Assembly: GCA_032622095.1 (NCBI GenBank)
Contig: CP136061.1
Coordinates: forward strand, 3,160,001-3,224,000
Origin: Siphonodentalium dalli
Taxonomy: Eukaryota > Mollusca > Scaphopoda > Gadilida > Siphonodentaliidae
Length of the DNA stretch: 64,000 nt
Direction of reading: 5' to 3'
This document shows, piece by piece, positions 30,201 through 45,061 of the stretch (the stretch's first letter is position 1; every line of letters begins with the position of its first letter). The position numbers and the translations under genes are program-made. The notes below the pieces were generated by a model. It worked only from the letters and a program-made list of their open reading frames with translations. It had not been told where the DNA came from and did not search any database.

Positions 30201-31887
30201 CAATGTTTACTTCTGATTATGTGTTTAGTCGTATTTCATCTGATTCAGTATGCCAGCATGCTGTTATTTGAGACATTTATATAAGCCTCAGTGTTCACTT
30301 CTGATTATATGTTTAGTCGTAGGTCATCTGAGTCAGTATGCCAGCATGTTGTTATTAAAGACCTTTACATAGGCCACATTGTTCACTTCTGATTATGTGT
30401 TTAGTCGTAGGTCATCAGATTCAGTATGTCGGCATGCTGTTATTAGAGAACTTTATATAAGTCTCAGTGTTCACTTCTGATTATGTGTTTAGTCGTAGGT
30501 CATCAGATTCAGTATGCCAGCATGCTGTTATTAGGGACCTTTATATGAGTCTCAGTGTTGACTTCTGATTATGTTTTTAGTCGTAGGTCATCTGATTCAG
30601 AATGCTAGCATGCTGTTATTAGATACCTTTATATAAGCCTCGATGTTCACTTCTGATTAAGTGATTTGTCATAGGTCATCTGATTCAGTATGCCAGCATG
30701 CTGTTATTAGAGACATTTATATAAGCCTCATTGTTCACTTCTGATTATGTGTTTAGTCATCTGTCATCTGATTCAGTATGCCAGCATGCTGTTATTAGAG
30801 ACATTTATAAAAGCCTCAATGTTCACTTCTGATTAAATCTTTAGTCGTAGGTCATCTGATTCAGTATCCCCGCATACTGGTATTAGAAACCGTTATATAA
30901 GCCTCAATGTTCACTTATGATTATGTGTTAATCGTCTGGCATCTGATTCAGTATGCCAGCATGCTGTTATTATATACCTTTATATAAGCCTCAATGTTCA
31001 CTTCTGATTACGTGTCTAGTCGTAGGTCATCTGATTCAGTATGTTAGCATGCTGTTATTAGAGACCTTTATATAAGCCTCAATGTTCACATCTGATTATG
31101 TGTTTAGTCGTTGGTCATCTGATTCAGTATGCCAGTATGCTGTTATTAGATACCTTTATATAAGCCTCAATGTTCACTTCTGATTATGTGTTTAGTCGTA
31201 GGTCATCTGATTCATAATACCAGCATGCTGACATTATATACCTTTATATAAGCCTCAATGATCACTTCTGATTATGTGTTTAGTCGTAGGTCATCTGATT
31301 CAGTATGCCAGCATGCTATTATTAGAGACCTTTATATAAGTCTCAATGTTCACTTCCGATTATGTGTTTAGCCGTAGGTAATCTGATTAAGTATGCCAGC
31401 ATAATGTTATTAGATACCTTTATATAAGCCTCAATGTTCACTTCTGATTATGTGTTTAGTCGTAGGTCATCTGATTCAGTATGCCAGCATGCTTTTAATA
31501 GATACCTTTATATAAGCCTCAATGTTCAATTCTGATTATGTGTTTAGTCGTAAGTCATCTGATTCAGTATGCCAGCATGCTGTTATTAGAGACCTTTATA
31601 TAAGCCTCAATGTTCACCTCTGATTACGTGTTTAGTCGTATGACATCTGATTCAGTATGCCAGTATGCTGTTATTAGATACCTTTATATAAGCCTCAATG
31701 TTCACTTCTGATTATGTGTTTAGTCGTAGGTAATCTGATCCAGTATGCCAGCATTCTGTTATTAGAAACTTTTATATAAGCCGGACTGTTCACGTTTGAT
31801 TATGCGTTTAGTCGTTGGTCATCTGATTCAGTTTGCCAGCATGCTGTTATTAGAGACCTTGATATTATCCTCATTGATCACTTCAGT
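18241..31887 (+). repeat. Satellite mosaic with 0.88, 1.23 and about 6.1 kb nested duplications
   Basis: Variant monomers here (for example CATTGATCACTTCTGTTATG, CCGGACTGTTCACG, AACCGTTATATAAGC) define several overlapping duplications. 25746-26003 repeats at 26623-26880 (offset 877 bp, 10 monomers). 27395-27757 repeats at 28624-28986 (offset 1229 bp, 14 monomers) and twice more to the right. 23907-24164 repeats at 30027-30284 (offset 6120 bp). 21282 and 22505 start related stretches 1223 bp apart. Offsets sit close to whole multiples of 88, as expected if exchange occurs in register. One left-hand monomer near 25632 has lost the middle of its sequence (TTTTATGAATCACG), a private mark of that copy. 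Confidence 0.8.
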
Positions 31888-34800
31888 TATGTGTTTAGTC
31901 GTAGATCATCTGATTCAGTATGCCAGCATGTTGTTATTAGAGACCTTTATATAAGTATCAATGTTCACTTCTTATTATGTGTTAGTCGTAGGTCATCTGA
32001 TTCAGTATGCCAGCATACTGTTATTAGAGACCTTTATATAAGCCTCAGTGTTCACTTCTTATTATGTGTTAGTCGTAGGTCATCTGATTCAGTATGCCAG
32101 CATGCTGATATTAGAAACCTTTATATAAGCCTCAGTGGTCACTTCTGATTATATGTTTAGTCGTAGGTCATCTGATTCAGTATGCCAGCATGCTGTTATT
32201 AAAGACCTTTATATAAGCCTCAATGTTCACTTCTGATTATGTGTTTAGTCGTAAGTCATCTGATTCAGTATGCCAGCATACTGTTGATAGAGACCTTTTG
32301 ATAAGCTTAAATGTTCACTTCTGATTATGTGTTTAGTCGTTTGTCATCTGATTCAGTATGCCAGTATGCTGTTATTAGATACCTGTATATAAGCCTCAAT
32401 GTTCACTTCTGATTATGTATTTAGTCGTAGGTCATCTGATTCAGTATGCCAGTATGCTGTTATTAGATACCTTTATATAAGCCTCAATGTTCACTTCTGA
32501 TTATGTGTTTAGTCGTAGGTCATCTGATCCAGTATGCCAGCATTCTGTTATTAGAGACCTTTATATAAGCCGGACTGTTCACGTTTGATTATGCGTTTAG
32601 TTGTAGGTCATCTGATTGAGTTTGCCAGCATGCTGTTATTAGAGACCTTGATATAAGCCTCATTGTTCACTTCTGATTTTGTATTTAGCCGCAGGTCATC
32701 TGATTCAGAATGCCAGCATGCTGTTATTAGAGACCTTTATATGAACCTCATTGATCACTTCTGTTATGTGTTTAGTCGTAGATCATCTGATTCAGTATGC
32801 CAGCATGTTGTTATTAGAGACCTTTATATAAGTATCAATGTTCACTTCTTATTATGTGTTAGTCGTAGGTCATCTGATTCAGTATGCCAGCATATTGTTA
32901 TTAGATACCTTTATATAAGTATCAATGTTCACTTCTTATTATGTGTTAGTCGTAGGTCATCTGATTCAGTATGCCAGCATGCTGATATTAGAAACCTTTA
33001 TATAAGCCTCAGTGTTCACTTCTGATTATATGTTTAGTCGTAGGTCATTTGATTCAGTATGCCAGCATGCTGTTATTAAAGACCTTTATATAAGCCTCAG
33101 TGTTCACGTCTGATTATGTGTTTAGTCGTAGGTCGTCTGATTCAGTATGCCAGCATGATGTTATTAGAGACCTTTATATAAGCCTCATTGTTCACTTCTG
33201 ATTATGTGTTTAGTCGTAGGTCATCTGATTCAGTATGTCAGCATGCTGTTATTAGATAACTTTATATAAGTCTCAGTGTTCACTTCGGATTATGTGTTTT
33301 GTCGTAGGTCATCAGATTCAGTATGTCAGCATGCTGCTATTAGAGACCTTTATATAAGCCTCAATGTTCACTTCTGATTATGTGTTTAGTCGTAGGTCGT
33401 CTGATTCAGTATGCCAGCATGCTGTTATTAGAGACATTTATATAAGTATCAGTGTTCACTTCTGATTATGTGTTTATTCGTAGGTCATCTGATTCAGTAT
33501 GCTAGCTTGCTGTTATTAGAGACCTTTATATAAGCCTCGATGTTCACTTCTGATTATGTGATTTGTCGTAGGTCATCTGATTCAGTATGCCAGCATGCTG
33601 TTATTAGAGACATTTACATAAGCCTCATTGTTCACTTCTGATTATGTGTTTAGTCATCGGTCATCGGATTCAGTATGCCAGCATGCTGTTATTAGAGACA
33701 TTTATATAAGCCTCAATGTTCACTTCTGATTAAATCTTTAGTCGTAGGTCATCTGATTCAGTATCCCCGCATACCGGTATTAGAAACCGTTATATAAGCC
33801 TCAATGTTCACTTATGATTATGTGTTAATCGTCTGGCATCTGATTCAGTATGCCAGCATGCTGTTATTAGATACCTTTATATAAGACTCAATGTTCACTT
33901 CTGATTACGTGTCTAGTCGTAGGTCATCTGATTCAGTATGTTAGCATGCTGTTATTAGAGACCTTTATATAAGCCTCAATGTTCACTTCTGATTATGTGT
34001 TTAGTCGTTGGTCATCTGATTCAGTATGCCAGCATGCTGTTATTAGAGACCTTTATATAGGCCACATTGTTCACTTCTGATTATGTGTTTAGCCGTTGGT
34101 CATCTGATTCAGTATGCCAGCATGCTGTAATTAGAGACCTTTATATAGGCCACATTGTTCACTTCTGATTGTGTGTTTAGTCGTAGGTCAGCTGATACAG
34201 TACGCCAGTTTGCTGTTATTGGATACCTTTATATAGGCCTCAATGTTCACTTCTGATCATGTGTTTAGTCGTATGTCATCTGATTCAGTATGCCAACATG
34301 CTGTTATTAGAGACCTTTATATAAGCCTCAATGTTCACTTCTGATTACGTGTTTAGTCGTAGGAAATCTGATTCAGTAATCAGCATGCTGTTATTAGAGA
34401 CCAGTATATAAGCCTCAATGTTCACTTTTGATTATATGTTCAGTCGTAGATCATCTGATTCAGTATGCCAGCATGATGTTATTAGAGACCTTTATATAAG
34501 CCTCAATGTTCACTTCTGATTATGTGTTTAGTCGTAGTTCATCTGATTCAGTATGCCAGCATGTTGTTATTAGACACCTTTATATGGGCCTCAGTGTTCA
34601 CTTCTTATTATGTGTTTAATCTTATGTCAACTGATTCAGTATGTTAGCATGCTGTTATTAGAGACCTTTATATAAGCCTCAATGTTCACTTCTGAGTACG
34701 TGTTTAGTCGTAGGTCAGCTGATACAGTACGCCAGTTTGCTGTTATTGGATACCTTTATATAGGCCTCAATGTTCACTTCTGATCATGTGTTTAATCTTA

Positions 34801-37800
34801 TGTCAACTGATTCAGTATGTTAGCATGCTGTTATTAGAGACCTTTATATAAGCCTCAATGTTCACTTCTGAGTACGTGTTTAGTCGTAGGTCACCTGATT
34901 CAGTATGCCAGTATGCTGTTATTAGAGACCTTTGTATAAGCCTCAATGTTCACTTCTGATTATGTGTTTAGTCGTATGTCATCTGATTCAGTATGCCTGT
35001 TTGCTGTTATTAGAGACCTTTATATAATTACCAACGTTCACTTCTGATTATGTGTTTAGTCGTAGGTCAAACTGATAGAGTATGCCAGCATGCTGTTATT
35101 AAAGATCGTTATACAAGTATCAATGTTCACTTCTGATTAATTGTTTAGTCGTAGGTCATCTGATTCATTATGTCAGCATGCTGTTATTAGAGACCGTTAT
35201 ACATGTATAAGCCTCAATGTTCACTTCTGAGTATGTGTTTAGTCGTAGGTCATCTGATTCAGTATGCCAGCATGCTGTTATTAGAGACCTTTATATAAGC
35301 CTCAATGTTCACTTATGATTATGTGTTTAGTCGTAGGTCATCTGATTCAGTATGCCAGCATGCTGTTATTAGAGACCTTTATATAAGTCTCAATGTTCAC
35401 ATCTGATTATGTATTTAGTCGTAGGTCATCTGATTCAGTATGCCAGTTTGCTGTTATTAGAGACCATTATACATGTATAAGCCTCAATGTTCACTTCTAA
35501 TTATGTGTTTAGTCGTAGGTCAACTGATTCAGTATGCCAGCATGCTGTTATTAGATACCTGTACAAAGCCTCAATGTTCACTTCTGATTACGTGTTTAGT
35601 AATACAGATGTGTTTAATCGTAGATCATCTGATTCAGTATGGCAGCAAGCTGTTATTAGAGACATTTTTATAAGCATGCTGTTATTAGGTACCTTTATAT
35701 AAGCCTCAATTTTCACGTCTGATTATGTGTTTAGTCGTAGATCATCTGATTCAGTATGCCAGCATGCTGTTAGTAGAGACCTTTATATTAGCCTCAATGT
35801 CACTTCTGATTATGTGTTTATTCGCATGTCATCTGATTCAGTATGCCAGCATGATGTTATTATATACCTTTATATAAGCCTCACTGTTCACGTCTGAGTA
35901 TGTGCTTAGTCGTAGGTCATCTGGTTCAGCATGTCAGCATGCTGTTATTAGATACCTTTATATAAGCCTCACTGTTCACGTCTGATTATGTGTTTAGTCG
36001 TAGGTCATCTGATTCAGTATGCCAGCATACTGTTATTAGAGACCTTTACACAAGCCTCAATGATCACTTCTGATTATGTGTTTAGTCGTAGGTCATCTGA
36101 TTCAGCATGCTGTTATTAGATACCTTTACATAAGCCTCAATGTTCACATCGGATTATGTGTTTAGTCGTTGGTCATCTGATTCAGCATGTCAGCATACTG
36201 TTATTAGAGACCTTTATATAAGCCTCAATGTTCACTTCTGATTATGTGTTTAGTCGTAGGTCATCTGATTCAGTTTGCCAGCATGCTGTTATTAGATACC
36301 TTTATATAAGCCTCAATGTTCACTTCTGATTATGTGTTTAGTCGTAGGTCATCTGATTCAGTTTGCCAGTATGCTGTTATTAGATACCTTTATATAAGCC
36401 TCAGTGTTCACTTCTGATTATGTGTTTAGTCGTTGGTCATCTGATTCAGTGTGCCAGCATGCTGTTATTAGATACCTTTATATAAGCCTCAATGTTCACG
36501 TCTGATTATGTGTTTAGTCGTAGATCATCTGATTCAGTATGCCAGCATGCTGTTATTATATACCTTTGTATAAGCCTCACTGTTCACTTCTGATTATGTG
36601 TTAGTCGTAGGTCATATGGTTCAGTATTCCAGCATACTGTTATTAGAAACCGTTATATAAGCCTCAGTGTTCACTTCTTATTATTTGTTTAGTCGCAGGT
36701 CATCTGATTCAATATGCCAGTATGCTGTTATTAGAGACCTTTATATAAGCCTCAGTGTTCACTTCTTATTATTTGTTTAGTCGCAGGTCATCTGATTCAA
36801 TATGCCAGCATGCTGTTATTAGAGACCTTTATATAAGCATCAATTATCAATTCTGATTATGTGTTTAGTCGTAGGTCATCTGATTCAGTATGCCAGTATG
36901 CTGTTATTAGAGACCTGTATATAAGCCTCCATGTTTACTTCTGATTATGTGTTTAGTTGTAGGTCATCTGATTCACCATGCCAGCATGCTGTTATTAGAG
37001 ACCTTTATATAAACCTCAATGTTCACTTATGTTTATATGTTTAGTCGTGTGTCATCTGATTCAGTATGTCAGCATGCTGTTATTCGAGACCTTTACATAT
37101 ACCTCACTGTTCACGTCTGATTATGTGTTTAGTCGTAGTTCATCTGATTCAGTATGCCAGCATGCTGTTATTAGAGACCTTTATATAAGCCTCAATGTTC
37201 ACTTCTGATTATGTGTTAGCCGTAGGTCATCTGATTCAGTATGCCAGCATAGTGTTATTAGATACCTTTATATAAGCCTCAATGTTCACTTCTGATTATG
37301 TGTTAGTCGTAGGTCATATGGTTCTGTATTCCAGCATACTGTTATTAGATACCTTTATATAAGCCTCAGTGTTCACTTCTTATTATTTGTTTAGTCGCAG
37401 GTCATCTGATTCAATATGCCAGTATGCTGTTATTAGAGACCTTTATATAAGCCTCAATGTTCACTTCTGATTATGCGTTAGTCGTAGGTCAGCTGATTCA
37501 GTATGCCAGCATGCAATTATTAGAGACCTTTATATAAGCCTCAATTATCTATTATGAATATGTGTTTTGGTAGTAGGTCATCTGATTCAGTATGCCAGCA
37601 TGATGCTATTAGATACTCTTTTCTTCTGAGTATGTGTTTAGTCGTAGGTCATCTGATTCAGTATGCCAGTATGCTGTTATTAGAGACCTGTATATAAGCC
37701 TCAATGTTTACTTCTGATTATGTGTTAGTCGTAGGTCAGCTGATTCAGTATGCCAGCATGCTGTTATTAGAGACCTTTATATAAGCCTCAATTATCACTT

Positions 37801-38050
37801 CTGATTATGCGTTAGTCGTAACTCATCTGATTCAGTATGCCAGCATGTTGTTTTTAGGGACCATTATATAAGCCTCAATGTTCACTTCTGATTATGTGTT
37901 AGTCGTAGGTCAGCTGATTCAGTATGCCAGCATGCTGTTATTAGAGACCTTTATATAAGCCTCAATTATCAATTCTGAGTATGTGTTTATTTGTAGGTCA
38001 TCTGATTCAGTATGCCAGCATGATGCTATTAGATACTGTTCACTTCTGAG
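31888..38050 (+). repeat. 6.16-kb satellite duplication, left copy
   Basis: This 6,163-bp block is followed directly by a near-identical block at 38051. Equivalent marks are 31891/38054 and 32663/38826 (offset 6163 bp), then 35473/41548 (offset 6075 bp). The change in offset is exactly one monomer: the left copy has an extra 88 bp around 33290-33400. The left boundary is visible because the sequence before 31888 (ATCACTTCAGTTATG) differs from that before 38051 (GTTCACTTCTGAGTATG). The unit contains a wide range of monomer types, including insertions such as ATACATGTATAAGCC near 35208 and TTTAGTAATACAGATGTG near 35597. Confidence 0.9.
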
Positions 38051-41000
38051 TATGTGTTTAGTCGTAGATCATCTGATTCAGTATGCCAGCATGTTGTTAT
38101 TAGAGACCTTTATATAAGTATCAATGTTCACTTCTTATTATGTGTTAGTCGTAGGTCATCTGATTCAGTATGCCAGCATACTGTTATTAGAGACCTTTAT
38201 ATAAGCCTCAGTGTTCACTTCTTATTATGTGTTAGTCGTAGGTCATCTGATTCAGTATGCCAGCATGCTGATATTAGAAACCTTTATATAAGCCTCAGTG
38301 GTCACTTCTGATTATATGTTTAGTCGTAGGTCATCTGATTCAGTATGCCAGCATGCTGTTATTAAAGACCTTTATATAAGCCTCAATGTTCACTTCTGAT
38401 TATGTGTTTAGTCGTAAGTCATCTGATTCAGTATGCCAGCATACTGTTGATAGAGACCTTTTGATAAGCTTAAATGTTCACTTCTGATTATGTGTTTAGT
38501 CGTTTGTCATCTGATTCAGTATGCCAGTATGCTGTTATTAGATACCTGTATATAAGCCTCAATGTTCACTTCTGATTATGTATTTAGTCGTAGGTCATCT
38601 GATTCAGTATGCCAGTATGCTGTTATTAGATACCTTTATATAAGCCTCAATGTTCACTTCTGATTATGTGTTTAGTCGTAGGTCATCTGATCCAGTATGC
38701 CAGCATTCTGTTATTAGAGACCTTTATATAAGCCGGACTGTTCACGTTTGATTATGCGTTTAGTTGTAGGTCATCTGATTGAGTTTGCCAGCATGCTGTT
38801 ATTAGAGACCTTGATATAAGCCTCATTGTTCACTTCTGATTTTGTATTTAGCCGCAGGTCATCTGATTCAGAATGCCAGCATGCTGTTATTAGAGACCTT
38901 TATATGAACCTCATTGATCACTTCTGTTATGTGTTTAGTCGTAGATCATCTGATTCAGTATGCCAGCATGTTGTTATTAGAGACCTTTATATAAGTATCA
39001 ATGTTCACTTCTTATTATGTGTTAGTCGTAGGTCATCTGATTCAGTATGCCAGCATATTGTTATTAGATACCTTTATATAAGTATCAATGTTCACTTCTT
39101 ATTATGTGTTAGTCGTAGGTCATCTGATTCAGTATGCCAGCATGCTGATATTAGAAACCTTTATATAAGCCTCAGTGTTCACTTCTGATTATATGTTTAG
39201 TCGTAGGTCATTTGATTCAGTATGCCAGCATGCTGTTATTAAAGACCTTTATATAAGCCTCAGTGTTCACGTCTGATTATGTGTTTAGTCGTAGGTCGTC
39301 TGATTCAGTATGCCAGCATGATGTTATTAGAGACCTTTATATAAGCCTCATTGTTCACTTCTGATTATGTGTTTAGTCGTAGGTCATCTGATTCAGTATG
39401 TCAGCATGCTGTTATTAGATAACTTTATATAAGTCTCAGTGTTCACTTCTGATTATGTGTTTAGTCGTAGATCATCTGATTCAGTATGCCAGCATGCTGT
39501 TATTAGAGACATTTATATAAGTATCAGTGTTCACTTCTGATTATGTGTTTATTCGTAGGTCATCTGATTCAGTATGCTAGCTTGCTGTTATTAGAGACCT
39601 TTATATAAGCCTCGATGTTCACTTCTGATTATGTGATTTGTCGTAGGTCATCTGATTCAGTATGCCAGCATGCTGTTATTAGAGACATTTACATAAGCCT
39701 CATTGTTCACTTCTGATTATGTGTTTAGTCATCGGTCATCGGATTCAGTATGCCAGCATGCTGTTATTAGAGACATTTATATAAGCCTCAATGTTCACTT
39801 CTGATTAAATCTTTAGTCGTAGGTCATCTGATTCAGTATCCCCGCATACCGGTATTAGAAACCGTTATATAAGCCTCAATGTTCACTTATGATTATGTGT
39901 TAATCGTCTGGCATCTGATTCAGTATGCCAGCATGCTGTTATTAGATACCTTTATATAAGACTCAATGTTCACTTCTGATTACGTGTCTAGTCGTAGGTC
40001 ATCTGATTCAGTATGTTAGCATGCTGTTATTAGAGACCTTTATATAAGCCTCAATGTTCACTTCTGATTATGTGTTTAGTCGTTGGTCATCTGATTCAGT
40101 ATGCCAGCATGCTGTTATTAGAGACCTTTATATAGGCCACATTGTTCACTTCTGATTATGTGTTTAGCCGTTGGTCATCTGATTCAGTATGCCAGCATGC
40201 TGTAATTAGAGACCTTTATATAGGCCACATTGTTCACTTCTGATTGTGTGTTTAGTCGTAGGTCAGCTGATACAGTACGCCAGTTTGCTGTTATTGGATA
40301 CCTTTATATAGGCCTCAATGTTCACTTCTGATCATGTGTTTAGTCGTATGTCATCTGATTCAGTATGCCAACATGCTGTTATTAGAGACCTTTATATAAG
40401 CCTCAATGTTCACTTCTGATTACGTGTTTAGTCGTAGGAAATCTGATTCAGTAATCAGCATGCTGTTATTAGAGACCAGTATATAAGCCTCAATGTTCAC
40501 TTTTGATTATATGTTCAGTCGTAGATCATCTGATTCAGTATGCCAGCATGATGTTATTAGAGACCTTTATATAAGCCTCAATGTTCACTTCTGATTATGT
40601 GTTTAGTCGTAGTTCATCTGATTCAGTATGCCAGCATGTTGTTATTAGACACCTTTATATGGGCCTCAGTGTTCACTTCTTATTATGTGTTTAATCTTAT
40701 GTCAACTGATTCAGTATGTTAGCATGCTGTTATTAGAGACCTTTATATAAGCCTCAATGTTCACTTCTGAGTACGTGTTTAGTCGTAGGTCAGCTGATAC
40801 AGTACGCCAGTTTGCTGTTATTGGATACCTTTATATAGGCCTCAATGTTCACTTCTGATCATGTGTTTAATCTTATGTCAACTGATTCAGTATGTTAGCA
40901 TGCTGTTATTAGAGACCTTTATATAAGCCTCAATGTTCACTTCTGAGTACGTGTTTAGTCGTAGGTCACCTGATTCAGTATGCCAGTATGCTGTTATTAG

Positions 41001-44000
41001 AGACCTTTGTATAAGCCTCAATGTTCACTTCTGATTATGTGTTTAGTCGTATGTCATCTGATTCAGTATGCCTGTTTGCTGTTATTAGAGACCTTTATAT
41101 AATTACCAACGTTCACTTCTGATTATGTGTTTAGTCGTAGGTCAAACTGATAGAGTATGCCAGCATGCTGTTATTAAAGATCGTTATACAAGTATCAATG
41201 TTCACTTCTGATTAATTGTTTAGTCGTAGGTCATCTGATTCATTATGTCAGCATGCTGTTATTAGAGACCGTTATACATGTATAAGCCTCAATGTTCACT
41301 TCTGAGTATGTGTTTAGTCGTAGGTCATCTGATTCAGTATGCCAGCATGCTGTTATTAGAGACCTTTATATAAGCCTCAATGTTCACTTATGATTATGTG
41401 TTTAGTCGTAGGTCATCTGATTCAGTATGCCAGCATGCTGTTATTAGAGACCTTTATATAAGTCTCAATGTTCACATCTGATTATGTATTTAGTCGTAGG
41501 TCATCTGATTCAGTATGCCAGTTTGCTGTTATTAGAGACCATTATACATGTATAAGCCTCAATGTTCACTTCTAATTATGTGTTTAGTCGTAGGTCAACT
41601 GATTCAGTATGCCAGCATGCTGTTATTAGATACCTGTACAAAGCCTCAATGTTCACTTCTGATTACGTGTTTAGTAATACAGATGTGTTTAATCGTAGAT
41701 CATCTGATTCAGTATGGCAGCAAGCTGTTATTAGAGACATTTTTATAAGCATGCTGTTATTAGGTACCTTTATATAAGCCTCAATTTTCACGTCTGATTA
41801 TGTGTTTAGTCGTAGATCATCTGATTCAGTATGCCAGCATGCTGTTAGTAGAGACCTTTATATTAGCCTCAATGTCACTTCTGATTATGTGTTTATTCGC
41901 ATGTCATCTGATTCAGTATGCCAGCATGATGTTATTATATACCTTTATATAAGCCTCACTGTTCACGTCTGAGTATGTGCTTAGTCGTAGGTCATCTGGT
42001 TCAGCATGTCAGCATGCTGTTATTAGATACCTTTATATAAGCCTCACTGTTCACGTCTGATTATGTGTTTAGTCGTAGGTCATCTGATTCAGTATGCCAG
42101 CATACTGTTATTAGAGACCTTTACACAAGCCTCAATGATCACTTCTGATTATGTGTTTAGTCGTAGGTCATCTGATTCAGCATGCTGTTATTAGATACCT
42201 TTACATAAGCCTCAATGTTCACATCGGATTATGTGTTTAGTCGTTGGTCATCTGATTCAGCATGTCAGCATACTGTTATTAGAGACCTTTATATAAGCCT
42301 CAATGTTCACTTCTGATTATGTGTTTAGTCGTAGGTCATCTGATTCAGTTTGCCAGCATGCTGTTATTAGATACCTTTATATAAGCCTCAATGTTCACTT
42401 CTGATTATGTGTTTAGTCGTAGGTCATCTGATTCAGTTTGCCAGTATGCTGTTATTAGATACCTTTATATAAGCCTCAGTGTTCACTTCTGATTATGTGT
42501 TTAGTCGTTGGTCATCTGATTCAGTGTGCCAGCATGCTGTTATTAGATACCTTTATATAAGCCTCAATGTTCACGTCTGATTATGTGTTTAGTCGTAGAT
42601 CATCTGATTCAGTATGCCAGCATGCTGTTATTATATACCTTTGTATAAGCCTCACTGTTCACTTCTGATTATGTGTTAGTCGTAGGTCATATGGTTCAGT
42701 ATTCCAGCATACTGTTATTAGAAACCGTTATATAAGCCTCAGTGTTCACTTCTTATTATTTGTTTAGTCGCAGGTCATCTGATTCAATATGCCAGTATGC
42801 TGTTATTAGAGACCTTTATATAAGCCTCAGTGTTCACTTCTTATTATTTGTTTAGTCGCAGGTCATCTGATTCAATATGCCAGCATGCTGTTATTAGAGA
42901 CCTTTATATAAGCATCAATTATCAATTCTGATTATGTGTTTAGTCGTAGGTCATCTGATTCAGTATGCCAGTATGCTGTTATTAGAGACCTGTATATAAG
43001 CCTCCATGTTTACTTCTGATTATGTGTTTAGTTGTAGGTCATCTGATTCACCATGCCAGCATGCTGTTATTAGAGACCTTTATATAAACCTCAATGTTCA
43101 CTTATGTTTATATGTTTAGTCGTGTGTCATCTGATTCAGTATGTCAGCATGCTGTTATTCGAGACCTTTACATATACCTCACTGTTCACGTCTGATTATG
43201 TGTTTAGTCGTAGTTCATCTGATTCAGTATGCCAGCATGCTGTTATTAGAGACCTTTATATAAGCCTCAATGTTCACTTCTGATTATGTGTTAGCCGTAG
43301 GTCATCTGATTCAGTATGCCAGCATAGTGTTATTAGATACCTTTATATAAGCCTCAATGTTCACTTCTGATTATGTGTTAGTCGTAGGTCATATGGTTCT
43401 GTATTCCAGCATACTGTTATTAGATACCTTTATATAAGCCTCAGTGTTCACTTCTTATTATTTGTTTAGTCGCAGGTCATCTGATTCAATATGCCAGTAT
43501 GCTGTTATTAGAGACCTTTATATAAGCCTCAATGTTCACTTCTGATTATGCGTTAGTCGTAGGTCAGCTGATTCAGTATGCCAGCATGCAATTATTAGAG
43601 ACCTTTATATAAGCCTCAATTATCTATTATGAATATGTGTTTTGGTAGTAGGTCATCTGATTCAGTATGCCAGCATGATGCTATTAGATACTCTTTTCTT
43701 CTGAGTATGTGTTTAGTCGTAGGTCATCTGATTCAGTATGCCAGTATGCTGTTATTAGAGACCTGTATATAAGCCTCAATGTTTACTTCTGATTATGTGT
43801 TAGTCGTAGGTCAGCTGATTCAGTATGCCAGCATGCTGTTATTAGAGACCTTTATATAAGCCTCAATTATCACTTCTGATTATGCGTTAGTCGTAACTCA
43901 TCTGATTCAGTATGCCAGCATGTTGTTTTTAGGGACCATTATATAAGCCTCAATGTTCACTTCTGATTATGTGTTAGTCGTAGGTCAGCTGATTCAGTAT

Positions 44001-44125
44001 GCCAGCATGCTGTTATTAGAGACCTTTATATAAGCCTCAATTATCAATTCTGAGTATGTGTTTATTTGTAGGTCATCTGATTCAGTATGCCAGCATGATG
44101 CTATTAGATACTGTTCACTTCTGAG
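38051..44125 (+). repeat. 6.08-kb satellite duplication, right copy
   Basis: This copy matches 31888-38050 monomer by monomer with very few substitutions and lacks one 88-bp monomer near 39460. Stretches 41548-41748 and 41562-41777 translate identically to their partners 6,075 bp to the left. The right boundary is near 44126, where the same GAGTATGTGTTTAGTCGTAG junction continues into a different monomer order (AGGCCATC with CCAGTATTCTG). The clean tandem arrangement and near identity point to a single recent unequal exchange. Confidence 0.9.
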
Positions 44126-45061
44126 TATGTGTTTAGTCGTAGGCCATCTGATTCAGTATGCCAGTATTCTGTTATTAGAGACTTTATATAAGCCTCAATG
44201 TTCACTTCTGATTATGTGTTTAGTCGTAGGCCATCTGATTCAGTATGCCAGCATGCTTTTATTAGATAACTTTATATAAGCCTCAATGTTCACTTCTGAT
44301 TATGTGTTTAGTCGTGTGTCATCTGATTCAGTATTCCAGCATGCTGTTATTAGAGACCTTGATATAAGCCTCAATGTTCACTTCTGAATATGTGTTTAGT
44401 CGTAGGTCATCTGATTCAGTATGCCGGCATGTTGTTATTAGAAACCATTATATAAGCCTCAATGTTCACTTCTGAGTAAGTGTTTAGTCGTAGGTCGTCT
44501 GATTCAGTATGCCAGCATGCTTTTATTAGATACCTTTATATAAGCCTCAATGTTCACTTCTGATTATGTGTTTAGTCGTAGGTCATCTGATTCAGTATGC
44601 CAGCATGCTTTTATTAGATACCTTTATATAAGCCTCACTGTTCACGTCTGATTGTGTGTTTAGTCGTAGTTCATCTGATTCAGTATATCAGCATGCTGTT
44701 AATAGAGACCTTTATATTAGCCTCAATGTTCAATTCTGATTATGTGTTTATTCGTAGGTCATCTGATTCAGTATGCCAGCATGCTGTTATTAGAGACCTT
44801 TATATTAGCCTCAATGTTCACTTCTGAGTATGTGTTTAGTCGTAGGTCATCTGATTCAGTATGCCGGCATGTTGTTATTAGAAACCTTTATATAAGCCTC
44901 AATGTTCACTTCTGATTTTGTGTTTAGTCGTAGGTCGTCTGATTCAGTATGCCAGCATGCTTTTATTAGATACCTTTATATAAGCCTCTATGTTCACGTC
45001 TGATTATGTGTTTTGTCGTAGGTCATCTGATGCAGTATGCCAGCATGCTGTTATTAGAGAC

